From: a virus
Strand: one strand, 5' to 3'
Virus record (IMG/VR): IMGVR_UViG_3300022916_000029
Location: 1-47,508 of that record
DNA length: 47,508 nucleotides
Shown: positions 27,444 through 36,607 of the stretch, piece after piece
How the letters are laid out: every line of letters starts with the position of its first letter
Numbering within the stretch: position 1 is the stretch's first letter
The notes under the pieces: generated by a model
Databases searched by the model: none
What the model saw: only the letters and a program-made list of their open reading frames with translations
Told to the model about the DNA's origin: nothing
Position numbers and translations under genes: made by a program

Positions 27444-28753
27444 TAGACCTCCACCTGTGCCACTTCGGTTTCCTCTTGTGTCTCAGGAGGTTGGAACCCG
27501 TTTGAACTGGGGTTGATCTCCGTCGGACGCTCTGCTTCCGCCACGTCCACGGTGTCCCCGCTGTACCCGGCGATGACTCTTCCCTGCACGGACACGTTGG
27601 GCTTGCTGGTGAACAGGTCCACCGAGTACACCCCAGGCCCCTCGTGCCCCCGCTGTGAAGGATCCCTGATATACCGTGAGTCGGTCAGGCTCACCGTGGG
27701 GGACTTCATAGGCGTCACGGCAAAGGAGGGCTGCGACGTGTCCGTCATGGAGGACACGGTGAACTCCATGGTGAACTCGATGCCACCGTTCTGCTTGTCC
27801 TCCTCGTAGCTGTAGGAGAAGGATTCCATGTTGCCGTAGTAGATCCACCCGTCGTAGTGAATGGACAGGGCACCCACGAACAGGTGGGCGTTCGACTTGC
27901 CGACCGTGTCGTAGATGTACCCGTTGTTCTTGTAGAATTGGAAGGCGGTCATCAGGTTCTGCCACGCCTTCGAGTCCCGCTTACTGGCGAACTGGACGCC
28001 TCTCCCGCCGGACAGGAACGCACCGCAGCGAGCAGTGATGGAGAGCTTAGGCTGGTCTTCGCCCCACGCATGGAAGATGTAGCCGTGCCTGGAACGGTCC
28101 TGGTACTGCTGGATCTTCGTGTACGTGATCGCCATGTTCTGCGGGTTGATCAACAGGACAAGCGGCGGCGTGTTGAGGATCGCCGACAACTGCTGGGCGA
28201 TGTCCACAGCCGTGTAGAGATCGGCGATAGCGGGCTGACCGTACTTCTGGCCCCCTGTGCCGTCTACGTCCGTAGTCGTACCGTCAGCGGCTGTCTGGGA
28301 GGACTTGCTGGCTGCGTTCTGTGTGACGTACTCCTGAGCCCCCTGCGCCTGGTAGCTGATCCCCACGATGCCCGTCTGGGAGAGCTTGGCACGGGCCGCC
28401 TGGAACGACGTGATGCCTGTGTTCCCGGCCTCCCCGTACATGGCCGGGTTGAAGGCGTTCCTTGGCTTGTCCGTGAACCCAGCGTCCTCCCCAAAGACCA
28501 TCGGGGGTTCCACCTGGAACATGAACGGGGAGAGGTTCCGCAGGAGGCTGTCCTCCAACGAAAGCGGGGTCGCCCGTGCGGCCTCCAACTCGAGGGACAG
28601 TTCGGGTCCGCTCCTCAGTCCGCTGAATGCGTCCGGGGGCGGAGGGTCCGTTACGGCCCTTGAAACCTGCTGAAGGCGTCGATCCCCGTAGTTGTCCCCG
28701 CTGATCGTCTTGGGTGAAGGGATAGCCCCTCGTTGTCCGATGGGAACTGTCAT
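27443..28753 (-). CDS. Tail/baseplate hub-proximal protein, paralogue of the next upstream gene (436 aa)
   Basis: Residues about 198-336 form a domain shared with the 255-residue neighbour: LVLLINPQNMAITYTK, then FHAWGEDQPKL, then AFQFYKNNGYIYDTVG, then SIHYDGWIYYGNMESFSYSY and IEFTMEFTV. The first 195 residues are a Pro- and Gln-rich, polar arm with no recognised motif, and about 100 polar residues follow the domain. It lies between the tape measure and the hub, the usual place for proteins that attach tube and tape measure to the hub; LysM-carrying proteins are common there, but I do not see a convincing LysM. The ATG overlaps the stop of the upstream gene (ATGA), and the stop overlaps the hub start. 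Specific role inferred from position only. Confidence 0.72.
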   Translation of the reverse strand: MTVPIGQRGAIPSPKTISGDNYGDRRLQQVSRAVTDPPPPDAFSGLRSGPELSLELEAARATPLSLEDSLLRNLSPFMFQVEPPMVFGEDAGFTDKPRNAFNPAMYGEAGNTGITSFQAARAKLSQTGIVGISYQAQGAQEYVTQNAASKSSQTAADGTTTDVDGTGGQKYGQPAIADLYTAVDIAQQLSAILNTPPLVLLINPQNMAITYTKIQQYQDRSRHGYIFHAWGEDQPKLSITARCGAFLSGGRGVQFASKRDSKAWQNLMTAFQFYKNNGYIYDTVGKSNAHLFVGALSIHYDGWIYYGNMESFSYSYEEDKQNGGIEFTMEFTVSSMTDTSQPSFAVTPMKSPTVSLTDSRYIRDPSQRGHEGPGVYSVDLFTSKPNVSVQGRVIAGYSGDTVDVAEAERPTEINPSSNGFQPPETQEETEVAQVEV

Positions 28754-29517
28754 TTCAGACCCTCCCCGGACAGAATGCCCCCGATACGCCCGCCAAGGCT
28801 CCCTGCCAGCCGCTCATTCGTGATCTGGGTGGTCGTGGGCACAATCGAAGCGGGGTCTACGTCACGCATACCTGTGGCCCCGGGTACGAGGCCCCGGTTG
28901 TAAGGCAACGTGCGGAACCGCTGGACCTCGTGGTCGATGGTGAACTTGGTAGTCAACGCAAACTGGTAAGGCTTCTCGGCGGCTTCCGTGACGTTGAAGT
29001 CTGAGAACCACCCGAAGTAGATGCCACCGTCGAAGGTGATCTTGATCATGCCCTGGAACACGATCTTGCCGGAGGCGTCATAGACGCTGCCGTTGTTGTG
29101 GAACAAGGCCAGCATGTCCAGGTACTTGTCGTAGGCGATGGTCTCCCGCCGGGTGCCCTTGGCGTCGTAGGCACCAGGGCCGCCCGTCACGTTGGACAGG
29201 CCAGAGAAGACCCGCTTGAACCCGCCCGTGGCCATGTTGAAGTCGATCCCATCGACGCCCTCGCCCCAGTGCTGCTCAACGAAGCCGCCCTTCGTCTGGA
29301 TCCGCTCAATCATCTTCGTGTAATTGAGGCTCATCGAGCTTGGGTTGACGTGCAGGACCATCGCCAAGCCGTCCGGGAGGATGCTGGTCTCATGGTCCGG
29401 GGCAAGGATGTCGAACACGACTGGCTTGGTCCCCTTGTTGGTATCGAACTCATCGTCCTTCGACTTGAACGCCGACCGGAAAACGGGCGTGACATTGGTG
29501 CGGTGTCCCAACGGCAT
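28750..29517 (-). CDS. Tail/baseplate hub-proximal protein (255 aa), short paralogue
   Basis: Residues about 52-196 carry the same domain as the 436-residue gene downstream: AMVLHVNPSSMSLNYTK, EQHWGEGVDGIDF, LALFHNNGSVYDASGK, ITFDGGIYFGWFSDFNV and YQFALTTKFTI. The pair shares about a dozen fixed positions (VNP or INP, YTK, WGE, NNG.VYD, a DG.IY.G strand), so a tandem duplication is clear. Here the domain makes up most of the protein, with short tails. The C-terminal RLAGSLGGRIGGILSGEG is a probable amphipathic helix. The gene starts three bases after the tape-measure stop. Two copies may form stacked rings at the tube-hub junction; that is inference. Confidence 0.72.
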   Translation of the reverse strand: MPLGHRTNVTPVFRSAFKSKDDEFDTNKGTKPVVFDILAPDHETSILPDGLAMVLHVNPSSMSLNYTKMIERIQTKGGFVEQHWGEGVDGIDFNMATGGFKRVFSGLSNVTGGPGAYDAKGTRRETIAYDKYLDMLALFHNNGSVYDASGKIVFQGMIKITFDGGIYFGWFSDFNVTEAAEKPYQFALTTKFTIDHEVQRFRTLPYNRGLVPGATGMRDVDPASIVPTTTQITNERLAGSLGGRIGGILSGEGLK

Positions 29518-29520
29518 GGC

Positions 29521-32500
29521 TTAACCCAGAACCCCGGCCCGCTGGGCCTTCTCGATGGACTTCATGACGCCAGGGCCGTCGTTGTAAAGGTGGAACACGT
29601 TGACGGAACCGCCAGCGCCGCCCTTGGAGATGGCCCCTCCAGGCTTGGCGAACACACCGACGTCGTTGTTGTCGACCCGCTGTGCGAACTTCACGCCGCC
29701 AGCCCCGATCTGCAACACCATGTCGTCCGTCTTGCCCCCCAGCAAACCCGGGATGTTCGTGTTCCCCATCAACTCACCGATGCGGCCCTTGTGTGGCAAC
29801 AAGGTTGCCCTCACCTCGTCGGACATCTGACCCTTCATGAGGGCCTCTGCAGCCTCCTCCCAGTAAGCCTGGGACCCGCCGTCTGTGATTGCCCTGAGTG
29901 ATGCCCCTATCCGGCTGGCCTGCTCCTTCTTCTTCTGGTTTTCGATGTCCTCCATGGCCGCTAGGACTCCCGTCTTCGTAGCGTCCTGTGTGTCGGCCTT
30001 GAACTCCCCCCGGCGAACCGACCTGCGGGATTCCTTCTGCTCCTCCAACCTGAGTAGGGCGGCCTGGTACTCCGTCCCTTCCCCGGCGTCCTTCAAGAAG
30101 GCTTCCCCGAAAGCGGACTCACCCACAGCTTCCGCTCCCTGCCCTTCGATCTTGGTCCCCTTACCTTTCACAAGGAACTGGAACACCTCTCCCTGCATGT
30201 CCGCAATCGGGGTGAGCCACTGTTGCTGGAACCCCACCCCAAGGGCCTCCGCCAACATGGTCAGGTCCTCTTTCTTCCACTCCATGGGGGCTGTCCAGCC
30301 TCCCTTCGGGGTCGGGATCTCTGCCCCCGGGATGTATTCCATGCCCGACACTGCCTCCTGGGCCTTACGGTTGCCCTGGGAGGCCAGTTTCTGAACCAAA
30401 GGACCCCATTGTGAGGCCATCCCGGCATGCTGAACAGACATGGACTGGAGGCTCTGTCCCGCAGCCATTGGGTCCTCCCTGCCACCGGATGCGATACCCT
30501 TGAGCATCTTCCCCCGTTGTGTCTGCCACTCGGTACTGGACCAACCGGCGGGCTTACTCCCTATATACCCTTCACCTCGCAGGGACTCCTTCTGCGCCGT
30601 GTACGCCGCTACTTGTGCCTGCATCGCTGCAAGGGCCGCCGTTTCTAGCTCCAGGTCCTTCTTGTGCTTGGCCTTGTTCTTGGGGTCCGCCTGCATCAAG
30701 TCCCGATACGAATCGATCAAAGCCTCCGACATGCGGACAGCCTCTTGGCCCTCCCGAAGACTCTTCTCGACCCCCTGAAGTGCCCGGTCGACAACTTCAG
30801 CGACAACCTTCTCGTCCTTATCCCCGAACAGCCATTCCTTGATGGAGGTGATCGCACTGTAGATGCCTTCCAGAACAGAGGCTACCCCGACGCTCATCGT
30901 GTGGCTCATCGCCGTGGTTGCGGAAGCGATCTTCACGGACAGCCGGGTCTGCTCGTCCAACTCAGACGCCACGGCTTGCTCCAAGAGCTTGCCCTGTGTC
31001 TGCATGTAGTCCCCGACATTCTTGATCTCTTCCTTGATGATCTTGCCGTTCTCGTCCCGTGCGATCTCCCCGTCCTGATCCAGAATGGCAGCCCAAACCT
31101 TGCCACCCTCTGCGAAGATGCCCTGCGTTTCGATCTGCTGCTTGATGACAGCTTCGGAGGATTCCTTTCCCTGTGCAGCATCTCGCTTGGCCTGCTTCTG
31201 TGTGTTCTCAAAGTTGCTGTGCAGGCGTCCGCTGATCCTCTGGAGTTCATCGAACTGCTCAACGGACATGCCCATCATTTCGGCGGCACCCACACGCTCC
31301 AGCCCCTGCAATTCGTAGATCGGCTTAGAGAACTTGGCTGCCACACCGTTGAGCAGGATCGCCAGCTTGCCGCCCATATCGAACCCGCTCATAGCGTGAG
31401 CCACGTCAGCAAGGCCGCCTTTGATCCCTGCTGAGAGCTTCGCCAGGTCTTCCAGCTTCCTGGTCTGATCCAACCCGATATGCTCTTCCGCATCCGCAAT
31501 AAAGGCGGCGGTCTTCTTCGGCCCCGCTGTAGTCAGGGCAGCGACAAGGGCTTTGGTCTGGTCCTCTGTGGACTTGCCTACCAGGTTCACGTCCAACCCT
31601 GCGGCCTTGGCTGCCGCCTGTAGCCCCGCGATCTTCCCTGTATCCATCCCCCGCAGCAGGTCCTTACCTATCCGGCTTGCGGCCCCCCCTAGTTCATCTT
31701 TGACCTTGCCCGATCCAACAAGCTTGGTCCGCTTCATCCTGTCCTGGTAGCCTTCCTCGCTGAAGCCCTTGGTGAGCCCCTCAACAAAGGCCCCGCCACG
31801 CTGCGGGCCGAGGATCTTGGTGATCATGGACAGCATGGCAGCGGTCTCAGCCAACCGGACGTTGTACATGGACATGCCAGAGGTAGCTTGTAGGACCATC
31901 CCGTAGAAGCGCTTCACGCCGAAGCCCGACCCCCGTGCGGCGATGGTGATCGCCCCGAGTCCTTCTTCTACGGACTTCATGTCCTTGCCCAACTCCTCCA
32001 TCCACATGCCGATGTTGCCAGCCATCTCGTCCGTGCCTGCACCGAGGAGCTTGGAATACTTGAGGGTCATGATGGTGGCATCCTGGAGTCGTTCCATCTC
32101 CTCTGCGGCATTGGCGGCTCCCTTCGTGACCTCCTTGAACGTGAACCCCGCTTCAGAGTAGGCCCCAAGGATCTTGATGTGGTCCTCTGGCGTTGTGCCC
32201 CAGATCCGGTTGAGGTTGAAGTCCGTGAACGCTTTGCGGATCTTGGTGAACCCGGCCTCCACATCATCGAGAGCACCCGCCACCTCCAACCCGGTCAGCC
32301 CAGATTCGAGCATGGTCTTGTTGAGGTCCTTCGCCTTCTCATCTACGTCCATGATGAGCTTGGCGATGGCGGCCAGCCCTCCAGCAATAGCCCCGATGGC
32401 GATCAGAGCAGGGCCGATCTTGGTCAGGAACCCGCCCAAGGTGCCCATGAGCTTGCCCGCTTCACCGGTGTCGGCTTTGGCCTGTGCGTTCAAGCCCTGC

Positions 32501-33066
32501 TTCTTCGTGCCCTCACCGATCTTCTTGATGAGACCGGACATGTTCCCAAGATCCCCGGAGGAAAGGTCTGCAAACGCACCGGCCAGGGACTCTCCGAAGC
32601 GTTCTGCGGAGGCGGAGGAGAGTTTAGAAACCTCTGCGCCCATAGCCTTCAGTTGTGTCTCAGCGTCCTTGCTGCGCTTTGCGGCGGCGGAAACCGCACC
32701 AGCCTCTTTCTTCAGGCGGTCTTCAAGGTTCTTGGCCTCCAGATTCGCCTCTTTCTTGGCCGATTGGAGGCGGATCTTCTCATCCTCACCGAGGTGCTTC
32801 TTACGGAGGCGGCGGTCGATGGCGGCAGCCTTGATGGAAGCTGTTTCCCTTGCCTTGACCGCCTCCACCTCGATCTTGGCGAGGTTCTTCTGGACCTTGC
32901 CAAGCGCACGGGGGGACCACGCCGTATCCAGGGCTTCCCCAAGGGCGTCGCCGACGATCTTCTTGATCGGGTTGGCGACCTTCTTGAACTGCGAGGAGAT
33001 CGAACCCCCGGCAGCCTGGATGTCCGGTATGACCCGGACGACGATGTCATTCGCAGAAGGCGGCAT
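29521..33066 (-). CDS. Tail tape-measure protein (1181 aa)
   Basis: A long, Ala/Lys/Glu-rich helical protein in the standard place between the tail chaperone genes and the hub genes. Residues about 55-165 are highly charged coiled coil (KKHLGEDEKIRLQSAKKEAN). Residues 208-238 are a glycine-rich hydrophobic segment (GTLGGFLTKIGPALIAIGAI) typical of tape measures and usually linked with membrane passage of DNA. The region around 330-480 (FGVKRFYGMVLQATSG, AAMLSMITKILGPQRGGAFV) fits the conserved core of such proteins. Another coiled coil lies at about 600-760. By the usual rule of about 0.15 nm per residue, the tail would be near 175 nm. No lytic transglycosylase or peptidase motif is evident. 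Confidence 0.93.
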   Translation of the reverse strand: MPPSANDIVVRVIPDIQAAGGSISSQFKKVANPIKKIVGDALGEALDTAWSPRALGKVQKNLAKIEVEAVKARETASIKAAAIDRRLRKKHLGEDEKIRLQSAKKEANLEAKNLEDRLKKEAGAVSAAAKRSKDAETQLKAMGAEVSKLSSASAERFGESLAGAFADLSSGDLGNMSGLIKKIGEGTKKQGLNAQAKADTGEAGKLMGTLGGFLTKIGPALIAIGAIAGGLAAIAKLIMDVDEKAKDLNKTMLESGLTGLEVAGALDDVEAGFTKIRKAFTDFNLNRIWGTTPEDHIKILGAYSEAGFTFKEVTKGAANAAEEMERLQDATIMTLKYSKLLGAGTDEMAGNIGMWMEELGKDMKSVEEGLGAITIAARGSGFGVKRFYGMVLQATSGMSMYNVRLAETAAMLSMITKILGPQRGGAFVEGLTKGFSEEGYQDRMKRTKLVGSGKVKDELGGAASRIGKDLLRGMDTGKIAGLQAAAKAAGLDVNLVGKSTEDQTKALVAALTTAGPKKTAAFIADAEEHIGLDQTRKLEDLAKLSAGIKGGLADVAHAMSGFDMGGKLAILLNGVAAKFSKPIYELQGLERVGAAEMMGMSVEQFDELQRISGRLHSNFENTQKQAKRDAAQGKESSEAVIKQQIETQGIFAEGGKVWAAILDQDGEIARDENGKIIKEEIKNVGDYMQTQGKLLEQAVASELDEQTRLSVKIASATTAMSHTMSVGVASVLEGIYSAITSIKEWLFGDKDEKVVAEVVDRALQGVEKSLREGQEAVRMSEALIDSYRDLMQADPKNKAKHKKDLELETAALAAMQAQVAAYTAQKESLRGEGYIGSKPAGWSSTEWQTQRGKMLKGIASGGREDPMAAGQSLQSMSVQHAGMASQWGPLVQKLASQGNRKAQEAVSGMEYIPGAEIPTPKGGWTAPMEWKKEDLTMLAEALGVGFQQQWLTPIADMQGEVFQFLVKGKGTKIEGQGAEAVGESAFGEAFLKDAGEGTEYQAALLRLEEQKESRRSVRRGEFKADTQDATKTGVLAAMEDIENQKKKEQASRIGASLRAITDGGSQAYWEEAAEALMKGQMSDEVRATLLPHKGRIGELMGNTNIPGLLGGKTDDMVLQIGAGGVKFAQRVDNNDVGVFAKPGGAISKGGAGGSVNVFHLYNDGPGVMKSIEKAQRAGVLG

Positions 33067-33069
33067 TAG

Positions 33070-34263
33070 TTACTCCGTGGGCTCATCATCAACCGACCTG
33101 CCAAACTGAAGCTGCCTTTCGGCCACCTTTTCCAACAGGGACGGAGCCCCTTGCCTGACCACTCTGCCCTGTTGAGTAGAAAGCAAACCGGCATCAGGCT
33201 CCCTCTCTAGGTACTTCTCATAGAGGTAATCTCGACCTCCTTGGCCCCCTTCAGCAATAAAGCGAACACCAGGCGCTCCCGGGCTCCGATCTTTGACGAT
33301 CTCCTGCAACTGTGCCGCCGTGTAGCCGACAAGCTGTGTGGACGGCCCCTGGAAATGCTCCAACTGTTCCCTGTACGCCGCTGCCCGCTTCTCCTGTTCC
33401 TCTTTCTGCTGTGTGTGCTGGGCTACAACCGCACGCTTGTAGGCGCTGACCACCTGGTCGTGGATGTCCTCATCCCCCTGTACCCAACGACGCATCTCGT
33501 CCGCCAGTTCGTCGGGGGTGTTGGCGTGAGTGACGCCCGCCAGCCGGGGATCCTCGCCTTTCTTCTCCGGGTCGTCCGAAATGATCCCGATGTGCTTGTA
33601 GTAGAACAGGTCTTGGACACGCTGACGGCGCTCTGTCTCCTGCTGTGTCCGCTGCCTGTCCTTCTGATCGACCTTCTTGACCCCAGAGGACATCGTGGAG
33701 GCGACGAACTTCTGGCCCTCCCACACCGCATCCTGAGACTGTTTGGTGTCCTCCACCCGGTTGTAGAAGGCCCACATCTGCTGAACGTGGTTAGACCCCA
33801 GCTTTTCAGCACCAGGCACGCCCGGACGGAACCGGCCAGCCGTGGAGCGCCACAAGTACCTGGAGGCGGTCTCGTAGGTGTAGGGCTCAACAGCCCTGAT
33901 AGCCCTGTCCTGTCGGGAGAAAAGCCCTTGAACGATGCTGAACAACATCTCCAGGGCAGACGGGGGGAGCGCCTGAATCTTCTTCCAGATGGCAGGGGCT
34001 GCGTGGGGTTCACCGAGGATGCAGTAGCCGTCTACCATCCAGACGGAGGAGGCCACCATCCAGCACTTCCACTGCTTGTCAGGGGTGCCCGCAGCCCTCG
34101 TGTGCAGGAGGAATCTGTCGCCAGGTCCCAGGGACCGGAGACTGAGACGGAGCCCGTTGACCGTTACCGGGTTGGAGAGGAACCCCATCATCAGCAGACT
34201 CTCCACGTCCTCGTAGAGGGGCGCTCGCTGTGAAGAGGTCGTCGTCGGCAGGTCGGTGGGCAT
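33070..34263 (-). CDS. Protein in tail-assembly-chaperone position (397 aa), unknown family
   Basis: The gene lies between the probable chaperone and the tape measure and starts nine bases after the previous stop, with its own GGAGG site. Residues 17-130 look globular (EDVESLLMMGFLSNPVTVNG, DRFLLHTRAAGTPDKQWKCW, SALEMLFSIVQGLFSRQDRA). Residues about 190-290 are highly charged helix (DQKDRQRTQQETERRQRVQD, QQKEEQEKRAAAYREQ). The second tail chaperone is normally made by programmed frameshift from the first gene; here the two are separate frames with a stop and ribosome site between them, so ordinary re-initiation is enough. It may be the second chaperone or a structural accessory to the tape measure. 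I do not recognise a family. Confidence 0.6.
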   Translation of the reverse strand: MPTDLPTTTSSQRAPLYEDVESLLMMGFLSNPVTVNGLRLSLRSLGPGDRFLLHTRAAGTPDKQWKCWMVASSVWMVDGYCILGEPHAAPAIWKKIQALPPSALEMLFSIVQGLFSRQDRAIRAVEPYTYETASRYLWRSTAGRFRPGVPGAEKLGSNHVQQMWAFYNRVEDTKQSQDAVWEGQKFVASTMSSGVKKVDQKDRQRTQQETERRQRVQDLFYYKHIGIISDDPEKKGEDPRLAGVTHANTPDELADEMRRWVQGDEDIHDQVVSAYKRAVVAQHTQQKEEQEKRAAAYREQLEHFQGPSTQLVGYTAAQLQEIVKDRSPGAPGVRFIAEGGQGGRDYLYEKYLEREPDAGLLSTQQGRVVRQGAPSLLEKVAERQLQFGRSVDDEPTE

Positions 34264-34272
34264 GCTCCTCCA

Positions 34273-35508
34273 TTACGGTCCCTTGGGCGGGGCCTTGAAC
34301 CTCGGGTTACGAGAAGCATCCATCTGTGCCGGTGCATCGATCTGAACAGGCGGGGCTGACCGTGGATCTGCGTGCGCTGTCCGGGTCAGTTCCTGAGCCG
34401 GTGCCCTGAACACGGGCTTGCCGTCCTGCTCGCCGATCTGTTCCGCCGCATCGATCCCCGGGTCCGGCTCCGCTGATCTCGCACGGACGGCATCATGCAC
34501 TGCTGTCAGTGCCGAAGGGTTCGATGTGGGTGCGCCCTTCCCAACTGTCCGGCGCATTTCCATGAGGCGGGCTGTCTCCCGTGCCGCTTCCTGCTGCATG
34601 GCGTCCGGGTCCGACATGTCCACGAAGGAATCGTCGGCGGGCGGAGGCGGTAGCGGGGCAGCAGGCTTCTCCTCGGCGACGGGCTCTTCCACGACGGGCT
34701 CCTCCTGTGGCGCAGGGGGCTCTTCGACGGGCGGAGCCGGTTCCGGGGGTGCCGGAGGCACGGCGCTGGCAGGAGTGATGGGCTGCCGTGTCCCTGTGGC
34801 GGGCTGTGCGGCCTCCTGGGGAGGCTCTTCCACCTGTGGGGGTTCGGGGGCCGGTTCAGGCTGTGGGGTGCCCAGGGCCGCCTCTACAGCCTTCTGGCGG
34901 TGGGCCTTCTTGGCATCCTTCCCGGCCCGTGCTTCCTCTGCGACCATCTTGACCTGGTTTGCGAACCCCTCCTGGGCATCCTTGGACTTGCGCTCCTTGG
35001 CCTCCTTGAGCTTCTTGAGGTGGGCCTCAACCCGCTCGATCTCGGCATCAAGGTCCGGGGGCTCATAGTCGATGGCTGCATCGACCCTGCGCTCGAACTG
35101 TTCCAGCAGATCGTAGTAGCGGAGGAACACGGTAGTCCGCATCCCACCAGGCCACTTGTCCAGAATCCCTCGCATGGCCAGGTGCTTGGCGACCTTGACC
35201 GGCTTGTCGTTGTCCAGCTTCTCGGGGGTCTCCACGAACTTGACGTCCCGGAGGTTCATGGTGCCGATCTGAACGATAGCGTGTGAGAGGACAGCAACCT
35301 TGAACCGCTCCAGGTAGGACATGACCTCATCGGCGGAAGGATTCTCCGGCATAGGCCCAGCCGAATACCGTTGGACCTCCCCCTCTTCCTCCGGCGACAT
35401 AACCCGCAGGGAAACCTCAGTACCGCTGACGGTGAACGTCAGTTCTTCAGTACCGATCTCAGTGATGGGGGAGAGTGCCTGTTCCAAGGCTTCAAGTGTC
35501 AGATCCAT
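34273..35508 (-). CDS. Probable tail assembly chaperone with Pro/Glu-rich linker (411 aa)
   Basis: The first gene after the tail tube, where gpG-like tail chaperones lie. Residues 1-145 look like a compact domain: TFTVSGTEVSLRVMSPEEEG at about 24-43, SYLERFKVAVLSHAIVQIGT at about 64-83 and GGMRTTVFLRYYDLLEQFER at about 121-140, resembling the all-helical chaperone or tail-length factors of other phages. A lysine-rich helix follows (155-210). Then an unusual low-complexity segment at about 213-292 is almost entirely Pro, Glu, Ala and Val (PEPAPEPPQVEEPPQEAAQP). The rest is polar. The ribosome site AGAGGG precedes ATG at 35508. An intergenic region with hairpins and a repeated motif lies upstream. 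Chaperone assignment is from position and general look only. Confidence 0.6.
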   Translation of the reverse strand: MDLTLEALEQALSPITEIGTEELTFTVSGTEVSLRVMSPEEEGEVQRYSAGPMPENPSADEVMSYLERFKVAVLSHAIVQIGTMNLRDVKFVETPEKLDNDKPVKVAKHLAMRGILDKWPGGMRTTVFLRYYDLLEQFERRVDAAIDYEPPDLDAEIERVEAHLKKLKEAKERKSKDAQEGFANQVKMVAEEARAGKDAKKAHRQKAVEAALGTPQPEPAPEPPQVEEPPQEAAQPATGTRQPITPASAVPPAPPEPAPPVEEPPAPQEEPVVEEPVAEEKPAAPLPPPPADDSFVDMSDPDAMQQEAARETARLMEMRRTVGKGAPTSNPSALTAVHDAVRARSAEPDPGIDAAEQIGEQDGKPVFRAPAQELTRTAHADPRSAPPVQIDAPAQMDASRNPRFKAPPKGP

Positions 35509-35596
35509 GTGCTTCCCTCTTTGTCAGGAAGCAACTCGCAGGGGCCTTGAACAGCACAAAGGGGATAGGTCTGGCAGTTCACATCCGCATAGGTCT

Positions 35597-35620
35597 AACC
35601 AACCCCCGCATCAGCAGGGG
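35597..35620 (-). terminator. Possible weak terminator/attenuator downstream of tail tube gene
   Basis: On the minus strand a 7-bp stem CCCCTGC / GCGGGGG (one G-U pair) closes a TGAT loop and is followed by TTGGTT. The T-tract is interrupted, so full termination is doubtful; partial attenuation or an RNA-stability hairpin is as likely. Confidence 0.35.
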
Positions 35621-35645
35621 TGGGGTTCAGCGCAAAAGGTTCTGT

Positions 35646-35673
35646 CAGTCCGTCCCGTCTGTCTGTCTGCCCA
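35646..35673 (-). promoter_or_regulatory. Repeated intergenic motif, copy A (upstream of chaperone gene)
   Basis: Contains GTCCCGTCTGTCT (plus strand 35652-35664), which is identical to 43408-43420 in the region upstream of the sheath gene, with similar flanking CCGTC and GTCTG units. On the coding strand it reads as a GACAGAC-rich tract followed by GGGACG. It could be a phage-specific promoter, a regulator site or an RNA element; which one is unknown. Confidence 0.4.
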
Positions 35674-35721
35674 CTGGGCTGCTCCGTTTCGTCACGCCCT
35701 TGGCAGTATCATCTTACCAGC

Positions 35722-35738
35722 CTAGCCTGTCCGGCTAG
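35722..35738 (-). repeat. Perfect 6-bp inverted repeat at the tail tube stop codon
   Basis: CTAGCC and GGCTAG flank a five-base loop, and the tube gene's TAG lies in one arm. There is no T-tract, so it is more likely an mRNA 3'-end or stabilising hairpin than a terminator. Confidence 0.4.
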
Positions 35739-36607
35739 ACGGAAACGTCAACGGCCTCGGAGGCGAAGAGGCTCTGCGAGCCGCCGCCACCGGCCCCACG
35801 CCCCGCCTGGGCGATGGTGAAGCCGTTCTCAGCGAATCGGATTGAGCCCAACTGGCCGAGGGTCGGGTCGTTACCTGTCGCCAGGAACTCCCCGTAGACG
35901 CTTGCGAAGTCGTGGACGTCGGAGATGGTGACGTCGCCCGTCTCCATGATCATTCCGGCGTCCTTGGCGAAGCTGGTCGACCATGAGTTGAACCAGCAAG
36001 CCTCGTGGATCGTGATGATGGCGCTGTGGCCACGGTCGCCCGGGTTGCCCCCGGCGTAGTCCGCACGAGCCGAATCCTTCGTGACCTCGGGGAAGCTCAG
36101 GGCCTTCACGCCGCCCTGGAACGTACCCGGATCGCCACCCATGCCCGTGTTGGCTTCACCCAGGTCTGCGTCGGCCAGGGTGCTGAACACAAGCTGCTGC
36201 TCGATGTCGAAGGGCCAGCGGTGGTGCTTCAGAGAGCGCACCGGGCCGTCCACGCCTGCGGCGTAACCCGTAGCCTGCCAGAGGTTGCACAGGTACAGGA
36301 GCGCACGCTCGAAGGAACCCGTCATGGGCTCCGTGACGGACGGCACCAGTTCAGCAACCTGATCCCCGAACCCGATGCCTCGTACCGGCTCGATGGTCCG
36401 GGACTCAGTCGGGTTGAACGTCGAGATAACCCCCATCTGGTGCATCGCCTGTGTGTTCCCGTAGTGGGGAGTCAGGATGCGTACTTTCTGAGAGACCGCC
36501 GTCCTGGTGTTCGGTGACGTGCCGAAGTCGTACATGTAGGACGTGCCACCTACGCCCGACTGCGGGTTGTTGTCTTTGTTCCCACCAGAGATGGTCTGGT
36601 TCGCCAT
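35735..36607 (-). CDS. Tail tube protein (290 aa)
   Basis: ATG at 36607 has a near-ideal AGGAGG site seven bases upstream, stronger than most in the window, as expected for an abundant protein. An in-frame upstream extension of 79 codons lacks a ribosome site and crosses the probable promoter region. Tube-like features are GIGFGDQVAELVPSVTEPMT and RALLYLCNLWQATGY near residues 75-115, and a C-terminal part with HEACWFNSWSTSFA, MIMETGDVTISDV and GEFLA. It sits after the sheath and before the chaperones and tape measure, the usual myovirus order, although a plus-strand gene and two small genes now separate it from the sheath. A capsid role is less likely because no protease or scaffold is nearby. 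Confidence 0.75.
   Translation of the reverse strand: MANQTISGGNKDNNPQSGVGGTSYMYDFGTSPNTRTAVSQKVRILTPHYGNTQAMHQMGVISTFNPTESRTIEPVRGIGFGDQVAELVPSVTEPMTGSFERALLYLCNLWQATGYAAGVDGPVRSLKHHRWPFDIEQQLVFSTLADADLGEANTGMGGDPGTFQGGVKALSFPEVTKDSARADYAGGNPGDRGHSAIITIHEACWFNSWSTSFAKDAGMIMETGDVTISDVHDFASVYGEFLATGNDPTLGQLGSIRFAENGFTIAQAGRGAGGGGSQSLFASEAVDVSV

Larger units (their letters stand above)
35509..35734. other. Intergenic region between tail tube and chaperone genes
   Basis: The region is 226 bases with no convincing gene. It contains a perfect 6-bp inverted repeat overlapping the tube stop codon, a stronger hairpin followed by a short T-rich tract (both minus-strand sense), and a tandem CTGT-type motif shared with the region upstream of the sheath gene. 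Attenuation between the highly needed tube and the catalytic-amount chaperone would make sense, but no expression data are visible here. Confidence 0.6.
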
